From Myxococcales bacterium (lineage in GTDB: Bacteria; Myxococcota_A; Polyangia; Haliangiales; Haliangiaceae), in the NCBI GenBank assembly GCA_016716835.1, contig JADJUW010000001.1, positions 1,880,001 through 1,944,000 of the forward strand: 64,000 nt of DNA. Direction: 5' to 3'. A model generated the notes under the pieces. The model worked only from the letters and a program-made list of their open reading frames with translations, made no database searches and was not told where the DNA came from. The position numbers and the translations under genes were made by a program. Numbering within the stretch: position 1 is the stretch's first letter; each line of letters starts with the position of its first letter. Of this stretch, positions 9,665-18,247 are shown one piece after another.

Positions 9665-10366
9665 ATGGCCAAGACTAGACAACGGCCGCAGAAGTCGCCT
9701 GGGTGGCTTACGGGACAAGGCGACGTCGGCCTGAGCCTGGTGCTGATCGCACCGCTGCTGTTTATCTATGAGCTTGGCGTGCTCTTTACCTCGCATATGA
9801 ACGGCGCGGATCTAGTCACGCGCCTGACCCTGCGATTGTGTGGCGGTGATCCTCTGCTCTACGTCACTATTCACTTCGTTGTGGCGTTGTTGTTTGTCGC
9901 CTGGCTTTGGCGCCGCCGAGGCGCGCACCCCTTTGCCTTTCGGGTCATGGCCATGCTGTTGCTTGAATGCGCCATCTACGCCAGCTCGATGGCGGCGGTG
10001 ATTCATCTCGCGCTGGGCGCGGTTGGGCTCGGGATCACGGCGGCGGCGGAAAATCTCATCTTGGCGATCGGCGCCGGCGTGCATGAGGAGCTGGTGTTTC
10101 GCCTGCTGCTGCTCGCTGGCCTTGCGACCCTGCTGCGCCATTTCGGCGTGCGCCAGCCACTCGCGATTGCCGCGGCCTTCGTCTGCTCCGCCGCCTTGTT
10201 TGCCGCCGCCCACCATATCGGCGCGCTCGGCGAGGCGTTTTCACTGCACGCCTTCATGTTCCGCTTCGTCGCTGGGCTGCTCTTTGGCGCCATCTTTTGG
10301 TGGCGCTCGCTCGCCCACGCCGTTTACGCCCACGCCATGTACGACGTGCTGGTGATGGTATTGTGA
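9665..10366 (+). CDS. CPBP-family intramembrane metalloprotease (CAAX/Abi type)
   Basis: A 233-residue polytopic membrane protein with about six transmembrane helices. The CPBP/Rce1 motif 1 is seen as HEELVFR near residues 140-146 (EExxxR), with AAHHIG (motif 2 His) and a later FMFRFVAGLLFG plus HAVYAHAMYD (final His/Asn-type motif) downstream. Such proteins are glutamic/metal-dependent intramembrane endopeptidases or related scaffolds. It is the last gene of the co-directional run that includes the Ser/Thr kinase. Substrate unknown. Confidence 0.85.
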   Translation: MAKTRQRPQKSPGWLTGQGDVGLSLVLIAPLLFIYELGVLFTSHMNGADLVTRLTLRLCGGDPLLYVTIHFVVALLFVAWLWRRRGAHPFAFRVMAMLLLECAIYASSMAAVIHLALGAVGLGITAAAENLILAIGAGVHEELVFRLLLLAGLATLLRHFGVRQPLAIAAAFVCSAALFAAAHHIGALGEAFSLHAFMFRFVAGLLFGAIFWWRSLAHAVYAHAMYDVLVMVL

Positions 10367-10808
10367 CGCGCCCGCCGCGCGCGAGCTTTTGGGAACACGC
10401 CAATACAGTCGCAGGACCACGTGTTCGATCTTCAACTATGTCGCGCCGGGGCGCTGGCCTTTTTTGGGGCCGCGGCCGGCGCATGGGCGAACCGATCTAA
10501 GCAAGATGGGCAGCGCGCGACACGGCGGGGGCTTTATCGTCGCGACTGCACATTTGATCGAATAGGGCGACGTTAGTGAAGTTCATGGCAAAATTATCGC
10601 GAAGCTGCTCGCTCACACCGTTAGCTCGCGTCGAATAGGCGCCGGGCGCGGCGTCAACTGGCCAGCGCCCCGACGCGCCATCGCAGACAGCTGCGGCTGC
10701 GAGCATTTCGCCGGCCTTCGTCTGTGACCGCATGAGGCGATGAAGCTCCGGCTTTAGGGGCTCAACTGCGCGTCACTACCTTGCCTATTCTCGGGCCGGC
10801 GATAGACA
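10367..10808. other. Intergenic stretch, no supported gene
   Basis: About 440 bases between the CPBP gene and the end of the converging Ppx/GppA gene. A 78-codon minus-strand frame (10497-10733) exists but has no recognisable motif and no convincing start context; it could be the remnant of a lost gene. Just after the CPBP stop, 10368-10390 is a GC-only self-complementary run followed by CTTTT, which might act as a weak terminator. Nothing else is supported. Confidence 0.4.
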
Positions 10809-11925
10809 CTACGGCCTAACTAACGCGTGGCGCGCGTCGGTGGGCGAGAGGCTCAGGCTGTCGACGCCGGCAAGATCCATCAGGCGCATGAGCAGCGAGA
10901 TCTTGGCCGGGAGCTTGGCCACGGTGCTGTCTTGATCGCCTGCCCCGTGCAGTCCAAGGCTCTCGAGTTGGGCGGCGCCAAACGGCTTGCCCGCCACGTC
11001 CTTGACCACGGCCTTGACGCGCGCGGGTTGCTCGAGGCGGCCCAAGGCGTGGCGAAGGTCGTCGAGCTGGCGCTTGCTGACGCGCGTGGCGCCAAAGTAC
11101 GCGGCGAGATATTTCGCGGTGCCGCCAATCGCTGCCAACGGCGTGCCCGTTAGCTTGGCGTCAGCAACTGGCAAGTTCGGTACCAGCAACGCGAGCTTGA
11201 TGTCGGCAGCGGCAAACTGTGAGGCGCTGATCGTCGTTAGCGGCATGCCGTTGTCATTTATGAACACCCGTTCGGCGACGGTATTGGAGCCTACCTGCGT
11301 TGAGCCCTCGGCCTCGATGCGCGCGGGTGCCAATGGTGAGCTGGTGCGAGCCGCCGCCGGTATCTAAGACGGCCACCCGCGTGGCGTCATCGACGCCAAG
11401 GCCGATGAGCGCGCCCTGAAAGCCGAGCAAGGCCTCCTGCCTGCCCGCCAGCACCTTGGCGCGCACCAGCCCGAGCTCGCCGCGGACATGCGTGGACATG
11501 AACGTGCGCCCGGTGAGCATCTGCTGCTTGCGGGTCGCGGCGCTTTGCGGGCCTTTGGCATTGCGGACCGCCGCCGTGGCGATGACGGCGATTTGTTCGG
11601 GCGCGATGCCAAATTTCGCCGCGATGTCGATAAATCGGGCGAGGGTTTCTTTAGCGAGCTTGGTCTTGGGTGCCAACAGCAAGGCGTGTTGCGCCGCGCC
11701 AGCCCCCAGGCCGACCGTGATTTTTTCATCATGGACGACTGCGCCGCGTTTGTCGGTGACCAGCATCTTGAACGAGGACGAGCCCATGTCGATGGCCGCG
11801 CGATGAGCCGCCTTGGTCGGCTTGGTGGCCTTCGTCGTGTTCGCAGGCCTCGCCGCGGCAGGCCCCGCCAGCGCCATAGCCACGCCTAAGGAAATCGCGG
11901 CCGCCATTCGCACATGGTGTTGCAT
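10809..11925 (-). pseudogene. Ppx/GppA-type phosphatase with signal peptide, frameshifted
   Basis: Two overlapping minus-strand frames together make one Ppx/GppA (exopolyphosphatase/pppGpp phosphohydrolase) domain. The upstream frame (start 11925) has a signal-peptide-like N-terminus ending in GPAAARPA, then the ASKHA phosphate-1 motif AIDMGSSSFK and, near its end, the phosphate-2 motif DTGGGSHQ. The downstream frame to 10809 carries the rest, including AAIGGTAKYLA. The switch lies at about 11320-11333 in a GCGCGC run and corresponds to one extra base. An extracytoplasmic Ppx/GppA is unusual. It is either a genuine pseudogene or a sequencing error. Confidence 0.75.
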
Positions 11926-11995
11926 AGGAAGAGATTAAAGCAAATCCCATGCCGCCCCATTTGGGGTCGGTTGTCCCCACCGGAGCCCCCCTCAA

Positions 11996-13207
11996 CTAAT
12001 CGTCGGTCGGCGCCGATTCGGGCTGAACGCCGTAGAGGCCGCTGCCCGTCGCGACGCTTTCAAGCACGCGCGTTTTTATTGGCGTGGCGGCGTCCGCTGG
12101 GATCAAGTCGTCAAAGCGCTCGTCTGCGGCAAACACGTTAATGTAGTGCAGCAGCGTCATGCCGTAGATGGGGTGGTTGGCGCCGGTAATGCCCGAGTTG
12201 CCGGCATAAGCTGGCACCAAGGTCTGGGTACTCGCGACGTACCTAACCAGCGTGCCCTCGCCGTATTCCCCGGAGCGGTACAGGTATGGCAGGTTGCCAT
12301 AGCCGTGTACGCCTTGCATACCGTAGCCAACGCTTGTTGGCTCATCGGTGGTGCGGGCTCGGTAACGCAGTCGTTTCTTGCCTTCGTACCCTTCGCGGGT
12401 GTCGTTTTCCCACCAATAGACGCGCTTCTCGTCTTTCAGCACCTTGTCTTGGAAGGCCTTGAGCATGATAAACGACTGCCGATCCAATACGTCTTGGGTG
12501 CAGACCGAGGTTTGCTGGTGGCAAAAATAGGCCGAGAACTCTTCGCCATTAAAGCCTATCGCGTCTTGCTTCGGCACGCCGGCTTGTTTCAATTTGGATT
12601 GAATCGCGGCCTGGAAAATAAAGCCCGAGTAAATCACGTCGCCAACCAGAATGCCTGCGGCGCCATTTTCTTGCACAAACTTACGCCCCACCGCGAGGTG
12701 CGCGAGGCCGCGATCTTCCGAAGTTGCGGTGTGGTCGGGACCAAGGCGATAGCCGCCGTATTCTTCCAAGGAAAAGGCCATCCAGTAATACGGGTCGACG
12801 CCGTAGGATGCGGCGAGCGCAGCCTTTTCGCGGTACCACTGCTTGTCGAGCAAGGGCACGAACCGCCCGCCGATGGCGACTTCGTTGGTGGCATCGAGCC
12901 AATAGCCGGGATGGCTGATGTCGAGCGGCAAACAGCGGTCGCCTTGATCGGCACACAGCTCGGTGCCCTTATCGCGATCGGCGCCGAGAGCTAGGTCTTC
13001 ACATGGGATGGCAAGCAATTGCTCGGCCAATGATGGATCGCAGCTTGCGCCCGCGTCCCAGACCTCCTCGCCAAAGCAGGTATTGACGTGCGCGGCGGCG
13101 GCGGCGCAAACGTCGGTTTCGCCACAACCCGCCGCCAGCGACGCGCCAAGGCAGACGGCGGTGATTGCGATCAAACGAGAATTAGGGGTTGTGCGCATGC
13201 GACTCAA
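11996..13207 (-). CDS. Hypothetical lipoprotein
   Basis: A 403-residue protein with a clear lipoprotein signal: basic N-terminus, hydrophobic stretch and lipobox LAAGC. The mature protein opens with a Cys-rich segment (VCAAAAAHVNTC ... CDPSL ... CEDL ... CADQGDRC) of a kind common in Myxococcota surface lipoproteins, then a long region rich in Tyr, Trp and Gly (YYWMAFSLEEYGGY, GYGMQGVHGYG) with no recognised fold. Not identified with any family. It probably sits at the outer membrane or periplasm. It is transcribed away from the toxin-antitoxin pair across a 200-base spacer. Confidence 0.7.
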   Translation of the reverse strand: MSRMRTTPNSRLIAITAVCLGASLAAGCGETDVCAAAAAHVNTCFGEEVWDAGASCDPSLAEQLLAIPCEDLALGADRDKGTELCADQGDRCLPLDISHPGYWLDATNEVAIGGRFVPLLDKQWYREKAALAASYGVDPYYWMAFSLEEYGGYRLGPDHTATSEDRGLAHLAVGRKFVQENGAAGILVGDVIYSGFIFQAAIQSKLKQAGVPKQDAIGFNGEEFSAYFCHQQTSVCTQDVLDRQSFIMLKAFQDKVLKDEKRVYWWENDTREGYEGKKRLRYRARTTDEPTSVGYGMQGVHGYGNLPYLYRSGEYGEGTLVRYVASTQTLVPAYAGNSGITGANHPIYGMTLLHYINVFAADERFDDLIPADAATPIKTRVLESVATGSGLYGVQPESAPTDD

Positions 13208-13407
13208 CTAAGCAAACGCCGCGCCAACAATTAACCCTTTTGATTCAGACAGTTGAACAACGGCCTGGGCGGCAAATGGGGCCACGACCCCGCACATAGG
13301 ACTTTTGTCCCCGGCTTGCAGCCACCAATTTGTGTGCCGCCGGCGGGAGTAGCGCGGTCCTATCTTTTGCAATGGATACGCCTCGGGCTTGCGTATAAAA
13401 TCAACCG

Positions 13408-13638
13408 ATGAGCCCCCTCGCGAAACTTCGGCAGCAAGCGCTCCTGCTATCTGAGCAAGAACGCGTCGAGCTAGCGGCGGACTTGTTAGATAGCGTCACC
13501 CCCACCGCATCCGAGTCATGGCAGGTTGCGTGGGCAGCGCTTGCCCAGCAGCGGCTGGCGGACCACCGTGCCTCTGGAACCGAGGCATCTACGTGGGAAG
13601 ATGTTAGCGCGCGACTACGTACAACTATGCATAAATGA
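13408..13638 (+). CDS. Addiction-module antitoxin component
   Basis: A 76-residue protein of the putative addiction-module component type (TIGR02574-like): N-terminal LLSEQERVELAADLLDS helix, and a Trp-rich C-terminal half ending in SARLRTTMHK. These proteins neutralise an adjacent ParE/RelE toxin, and that is the arrangement here: its stop overlaps the toxin start by 4 bases (ATGA), indicating translational coupling. The start is an ATG. Confidence 0.85.
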   Translation: MSPLAKLRQQALLLSEQERVELAADLLDSVTPTASESWQVAWAALAQQRLADHRASGTEASTWEDVSARLRTTMHK

Positions 13639-13943
13639 CCTTCCAGTTGCGCTTCCTCGCAAGCGCGGAGCAAGAGCTGCGAGAGACTGCTCATTGGTAC
13701 GACTCGCATAGCGATGGGACAGGGGTGCGATTTCGTGCTTGCATCGCCGACGCCATGAGCGCCATCGCCACATCGCCCCTGAGCTTCCGCTGCCTACCCT
13801 CGGAACCGACCGTCCGGTCAGCGCTGGTCAAGCAGTTTCCCTACGCCATCATATTCTCGATCGAGGCCGACCATATTCTCGTACTTGCCATCGCGCATAC
13901 GCGCCGTCAGCCTGGATACTGGCGCAGGCAAGATGCTCGCTGA
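13635..13943 (+). CDS. RelE/ParE-family toxin
   Basis: A 102-residue protein with the ParE/RelE superfamily pattern: an N-terminal strand followed by an AEQELRETAHWYD helix, a central PLSFRCLP turn, VRSALVKQFPYAIIFSIEADHILVLAIAHTRRQPGYW. The VxxxPYxIxF core and the C-terminal AHxRRxPxYW are family hallmarks. Together with the upstream antitoxin it forms a type II toxin-antitoxin module. ParE members poison gyrase and RelE members cleave mRNA; which applies here cannot be told from sequence. Confidence 0.9.
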   Translation: MTFQLRFLASAEQELRETAHWYDSHSDGTGVRFRACIADAMSAIATSPLSFRCLPSEPTVRSALVKQFPYAIIFSIEADHILVLAIAHTRRQPGYWRRQDAR

Positions 13944-13986
13944 CAAACACGATGAGATCCCTTGCGCGGAGCTCCCCACGTACGAG

Positions 13987-14889
13987 TTATAGATGCTCGA
14001 GCAGCATCGACGTGGTGTAGACGGTGAACTCAAGGCGCCGCACGGTATCAGAGCCGGCGTCGCTGGAGCCAATGTTCACCGACTTTAGGCCCATGCCGAG
14101 CAGGCCGATGCGCAAGATGGGCTTGCCCATGGGGTTTAGCAGCTCAATGAAGCCGGTGCGTTCGTTGACGTCGTCGCGCAAGCCGCGCTTCATGGCGTGC
14201 TCGTACCAGGCCAAGATGGGGTCGGCGTATTGCAGCGACATGCTGATGCGCAGATCGGGAAACTCGAGCTTGGTCGGCGTGAACTCGGCGAGGCGCTCGC
14301 TGCCATAGCGGAAGGCCTTGACCTGCTGCTTGATGCTGAACTCGGAGATCTTGTAGACGTGCGACAGCGCCATGCCATCGATGCCGAAGCGAAATTGGTT
14401 CGTCCGAAATTCGGACTGATTTTTCGGCGCCGAGGGATGCAGCGCGGTGACGGTGGGCGTGCGCAAGAACTCGGTGTCGCGCGGTTGCAGCTTCACCTTG
14501 ATGTAGTTGGCCTCTTTGGAGCTGGTATCGAGCGCGGGAAACGTGGTTTCTTGGATCAGCGCATCGTAGAAGCGGTGTTCAAAGATGACATTAAAGTTGT
14601 TGTCGGCGTACAAGATGTGGCCATTGCGCGGCAGGCTGGTGCGGGCGAGCCACGAGGCTTGAATCCACGCAATGAGGCCCTTGGCGCTCGCCGCACCGAA
14701 CGTTAGATCTATGGGCTTGACGTCGACACCGGTGAGCTGCTTCATGCCGAGCAGCGAGTGGCTCGAGGCATCGGCGCCTTGGGTGGCGTCGACAAAGCCG
14801 CCATCGACCTTGCGGACGTAGTTGACCGAGTCGGGCGCATCAAACTGGACCGCATAGCGCGCAATGGTTACGGATTGACGATTTAGCAT
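13987..14889 (-). CDS. Orphan phage-tail-tube-like protein, two gp19-type domains
   Basis: About 300 residues from ATG 14889; an upstream in-frame start at 14952 would add 21 residues that do not look coding. Two segments resemble the T4 gp19/contractile-injection-system tube fold. The C-terminal one (about residues 195-300) has the DPILAWYEHAMK helix, a FIELLNPMGKPILRI hairpin and an RRLEFTVYTTS final strand. The N-terminal one (about 25-135) has a matching GLIAWIQASWLAR helix and KVKLQPRDTEF end. No sheath, baseplate or ATPase gene is next to it. It could be a stand-alone tube-fold protein; function unknown. Confidence 0.55.
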   Translation of the reverse strand: MLNRQSVTIARYAVQFDAPDSVNYVRKVDGGFVDATQGADASSHSLLGMKQLTGVDVKPIDLTFGAASAKGLIAWIQASWLARTSLPRNGHILYADNNFNVIFEHRFYDALIQETTFPALDTSSKEANYIKVKLQPRDTEFLRTPTVTALHPSAPKNQSEFRTNQFRFGIDGMALSHVYKISEFSIKQQVKAFRYGSERLAEFTPTKLEFPDLRISMSLQYADPILAWYEHAMKRGLRDDVNERTGFIELLNPMGKPILRIGLLGMGLKSVNIGSSDAGSDTVRRLEFTVYTTSMLLEHL

Positions 14890-15022
14890 CCCGGCACGCC
14901 CACGCGAAAGTATACGCAAGTGTGGGATGAATGGGGCAAAGAATCCGCACAACTCGCCTATCGCCGCGACATCTCAAGGCACGAGGTAGCGCCGGCAATG
15001 GCTGCCGCGCTACACTGGACAT

Positions 15023-16339
15023 GTGGCGTGCCAGTTTCCCAGGCGATTAATGGCGACGGCGCTCGGCCTGTTGGTAATGGTCCTGGTCGTGGCCGCATGG
15101 CCCGGCGCCGCGGCCGCCGATCGCGTGACTGCCAACCAGGCCGCCAAGCTGCATGAAAAACCAGGCGAGTCGTCGAAGGTCGTAGGCGAGGTCGCAGCCG
15201 ACGACGAGTTGACCGTGCTCGGGCGCAGCGGGCGCTGGCTCAAGGTCAGGGCGCCCGGCAAAGACCGCATCGTCGGCTGGATTACGCGCTCGAGCGTCGA
15301 TGGCGACGTCGTGCCCCGCAATACGCGGCGGCGACCGTCTGTCGACCGCGGCCGCGATTCGGGGTGGACTCAAAAATCCGATCGCGTCGGCGCCGATGTG
15401 GTGCCGGACGCCCCGCCACGCATGCGCCGTGACGCCGCCGATGACTCGGGTGGCGATGGTGGCGACGGCGCTGAGTCCGAGCGCGACGAAGCGGCCCCAT
15501 GGTCGCGAGAGGCCTGCGAAGACGCCGCCGAGAGCATCGAGGACTATGATGCGTGCAGCGAGCCCCCGCCGTCGCGTCTGCGTCGCCTCTTGCCGCGCAA
15601 GGGCGCGCTTGCCTTCGACGCAAACGCGGGCCTTGGGTTTGCGTCGCTGAGCTCCGCCTTTAGCTCAAATGGCACCGGGACGCTTGCGGCGTATAGCCTT
15701 GGCAGCTCGGCGATCGCGGTGGGCGCCGGGGCCGCCGGGCGCTATGCCACCAGCGATAAGCTCGCGGTCGGCGCGCGGCTTGACTACGCGCTTGCCCGCG
15801 CCGCCCCGGGCGTTGCCTTCAGCGATGGCACCACGACCGTCAACATTCCGTTTTCCATGCACACCATAACGGCGGCGGCCACGGCAGAGACTGTTGCCGG
15901 CAAGTTTGTCCTCGGGGCGCAGCTTGGCTTTCGTTTTGAGAAATTCTCCATCAGCAATGTTGAAGACTTGCAAGCCAATCTCGCCAAGCTCCCCACCGAG
16001 ATTTTCTCTGGCGCCGTGCTCGCAGCGACCGCACGGCTGCCACACCTAACCGAGGTTATTGGCGCCGAGCTTGGCGCCGGGCTGCTCTTGGCTGGCTCGC
16101 GTCGCCAGACCGCAGGGCTCGAAGACGGCTTGTTCGCGAGCGCAGGTGGATTTGACCTCCACGTGGGCGGCACTTATCAGCTCGCGCGCATGCAACTGTT
16201 TGGACGGTACGGGCTTAGCCGCCGCACCAGCAATTGGAGTGGCGCGGCGCCTGACTCCACACGCGGCCATGGCGCCACGGCGGCGACGCGGACGGACTCA
16301 TGGAATACGATCACCGCTGGCGTGGCCGCGCAATTTTAG
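15023..16339 (+). CDS. Secreted SH3-domain protein with C-terminal outer-membrane beta-barrel-like region
   Basis: A 438-residue protein. The GTG start at 15023 is preferred over ATG 15050 because it supplies the basic PRRL n-region of a signal peptide ending near AAAADRV. A bacterial SH3 domain follows (AKLHEKPGESSKVVGEV ... GRWLKV ... GWI, about 38-90), then an acidic, disordered linker with Arg/Asp-rich stretches and a CEDAAESIEDYDAC pair of cysteines. From about residue 195 to the end, alternating hydrophobic strands finishing in an aromatic VAAQF terminus suggest an 8-strand-type barrel. Probably a wall- or envelope-binding surface protein. Its 3' end overlaps the next minus-strand gene by 29 bases. 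Confidence 0.65.
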   Translation: MACQFPRRLMATALGLLVMVLVVAAWPGAAAADRVTANQAAKLHEKPGESSKVVGEVAADDELTVLGRSGRWLKVRAPGKDRIVGWITRSSVDGDVVPRNTRRRPSVDRGRDSGWTQKSDRVGADVVPDAPPRMRRDAADDSGGDGGDGAESERDEAAPWSREACEDAAESIEDYDACSEPPPSRLRRLLPRKGALAFDANAGLGFASLSSAFSSNGTGTLAAYSLGSSAIAVGAGAAGRYATSDKLAVGARLDYALARAAPGVAFSDGTTTVNIPFSMHTITAAATAETVAGKFVLGAQLGFRFEKFSISNVEDLQANLAKLPTEIFSGAVLAATARLPHLTEVIGAELGAGLLLAGSRRQTAGLEDGLFASAGGFDLHVGGTYQLARMQLFGRYGLSRRTSNWSGAAPDSTRGHGATAATRTDSWNTITAGVAAQF

Positions 16340-16880
16340 TGCGTGCGTCAAAGCCGACCACCTCGACAATGTGCGCGTGATGTGGCGCGGTTGGCGTAAG
16401 ATAGGCCAGCACGACCACCGACGCGCCTACTTGATGCGCCGACCAATAAAGCGCGCTCGGCGGCACCAGCTGCCATGAAGTCGCGCGCTCGCGGCTGGCC
16501 TCCGTCGGTGAGCCGTAGACGTCGATGGCGCGCTCCACCAGCGTATTCCAACGCGTCAGTGCCTTGGGCTCATCGATCCAGCGCTCGTAGCGATCGACCG
16601 CAACGAGCATTTCCGCTTGATCGTAGCTCGCGGTGGCCCATTGCACGAAATCTCGCGAGCCAACCGAACGACAGGGCTGATACGCCTCGATGCCCGACAC
16701 CGGATCGCGGTCCTCCAGGCACAGGCGATGCTTGCCCAGATCACTGGCCACGAGGGCGGGTGTGCGATGGCGCACGAGCACGCCAACCGGTGGTGCGCAG
16801 GCAACCAACGCGGTGGCCGCTAGGGCGCCGAGCGCGGCGAGTGCGAGCGATCGCGTAACATTATCATTGTGCCTGGTCAC
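16311..16880 (-). CDS. Hypothetical lipoprotein
   Basis: About 190 residues. A GTG at 16880 is proposed as start because the longer TTG frame (16895) would leave only six bases to the divergent gene. The N-terminus has a hydrophobic helix and lipobox TALVACA. The mature part contains a CLEDRDPVSGIEAYQPC cysteine pair and a Trp-rich helical region (QLVPPSALYWSAHQVG). No family recognised. Its 3' end overlaps the converging SH3/barrel gene. Confidence 0.55.
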   Translation of the reverse strand: MTRHNDNVTRSLALAALGALAATALVACAPPVGVLVRHRTPALVASDLGKHRLCLEDRDPVSGIEAYQPCRSVGSRDFVQWATASYDQAEMLVAVDRYERWIDEPKALTRWNTLVERAIDVYGSPTEASRERATSWQLVPPSALYWSAHQVGASVVVLAYLTPTAPHHAHIVEVVGFDARTKIARPRQR

Positions 16881-16901
16881 GACATCTCGTAACAAACGCG
16901 T

Positions 16902-18230
16902 ATGACAGCCATCCGCCGCGCATTGCTTGCCTGCGTCGTATCAGCCGCTAGCGCGGCGTGGGTGGGGTGCGCCGGCACGCCCGGCCCGGCCGTGGCCGCA
17001 CCGGCCACCGTCGAACCAGATGATCGCTTCGTCGTCGGCGGGCGCTCGTGGTACCTCATCGGCAATGCGCTAACCGAGGGCCACGATGAGCTCGACGTCA
17101 CCGTGTGGGTGCCCGCGGGGACAAAATTCGTCGACGCCTGGCTGGATGATGCGCCCGGCGTGCGCCTCACGTATGCGGAAGGCGTCTACGTGCTGCGGGG
17201 CTCGTTGGCCGCCCTTGGCGTTGACGCCACGCCCGGCGCGCACCGACTCCGCCTGGCCGCCGATGGCCGCGGCGTTGCCTTCGCCGACGTGACGCTGCAT
17301 CGCAGCCACCCGCTTTATGCGCTGCTCGCCACCGACTGGGATTTTAGCGACCCAGGTGATGGCACGCTGGCGGCCCAAGACACCTTGCGCGCCGAGAATC
17401 CCGCGCTGAAAATCACGCATTTCGTGGGGCCATATACGTTTACTGATCCCGAGTTAGCTCCGGAGCGCGTCGCCACGCTGACCGCGTGGCTCGCGGCGCA
17501 GGCCGCGCTGGGCGACGAGGTAGCGCTGCACATTCATCCGTATTGCCACTTCGTCACCCACGCAGGGCTTACCTGCATTACCGACCAATCAACGGTGTAT
17601 GCGGGCGGCGACACCACGGGCTACACCATCAATGTCGCGGCTTACGACCAGGCCTCGTTCGCGACGCTGCTCGACGCGGCGGATCAGCTCTTTGAGGACG
17701 CCGGGCTGGGCAAACCAACGAGCTTTCGCGCCGGCGGTTGGACGGCGGGCGCTGAGACCATCGCCGCCCTCGCGAGCCGCGGCTATGTCGTCGACAGCAG
17801 CGCGCTGAATTGGGCGCGCATGGAAGAATGGGACGGCGTTTTAAACGGCGAACTCTACCGCTGGAACGAGGAGCATTGGGGGCCGATCGACGACGTCAGC
17901 CAACCGTATTATCCAAGCGCCGCGGACCCCGCCCTCGCCACCGCGCCGACGCTCGATATTCTCGAAGTGCCAGATAACGCCATCATGGTCGACTACGTCT
18001 CGGTCACCGAGATGGTGGACATCTTGCAGGCCAATTGGCCCGGCGAGGCGCTCACCACGCCCAAGACGTTCGTATTTGGCTTTCATCCCGCAACCACCTC
18101 GGGACCGGGAAGCACCGACATCTCGCGGCTACGCGGCATCGTCGCCGAGCTGGGCGCTCACCTCGCGGCCGATGGCAGCGGGCCGATTGTCTACGAAACC
18201 ATGTCGGCGCTCGCAACGCTGTCGTGGTAA
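16902..18230 (+). CDS. Lipoprotein with polysaccharide-deacetylase-like (NodB-fold) domain
   Basis: A 442-residue protein with a lipoprotein signal ending in WVGCAG. After an Ig-like N-terminal region (about 45-140) there is a carbohydrate-esterase-like barrel: ATDWDFSD, then HIHPYCHF near residue 210 (candidate metal-binding His pair), SFRAGGWTAG near 277, GYVVDSSALNW, and FVFGFHPATTS near 390. These correspond in order to deacetylase motifs, but the canonical TFDD is replaced by TDWD, so the metal set is inferred. It may act on a surface polysaccharide. It converges on the first CDC-like gene with an 18-base spacer. Confidence 0.6.
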   Translation: MTAIRRALLACVVSAASAAWVGCAGTPGPAVAAPATVEPDDRFVVGGRSWYLIGNALTEGHDELDVTVWVPAGTKFVDAWLDDAPGVRLTYAEGVYVLRGSLAALGVDATPGAHRLRLAADGRGVAFADVTLHRSHPLYALLATDWDFSDPGDGTLAAQDTLRAENPALKITHFVGPYTFTDPELAPERVATLTAWLAAQAALGDEVALHIHPYCHFVTHAGLTCITDQSTVYAGGDTTGYTINVAAYDQASFATLLDAADQLFEDAGLGKPTSFRAGGWTAGAETIAALASRGYVVDSSALNWARMEEWDGVLNGELYRWNEEHWGPIDDVSQPYYPSAADPALATAPTLDILEVPDNAIMVDYVSVTEMVDILQANWPGEALTTPKTFVFGFHPATTSGPGSTDISRLRGIVAELGAHLAADGSGPIVYETMSALATLSW

Positions 18231-18247
18231 GCGCGCGGCGGTGGTCC

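Noticed and set aside
10497..10733. Hypothetical 78-residue gene
   Set aside because: No motif, no clear ribosome-binding site and no similarity noticed.
13394..13400. TATAAAA as -10 box of the toxin-antitoxin pair
   Set aside because: It lies only eight bases before the ATG and has no properly spaced -35.
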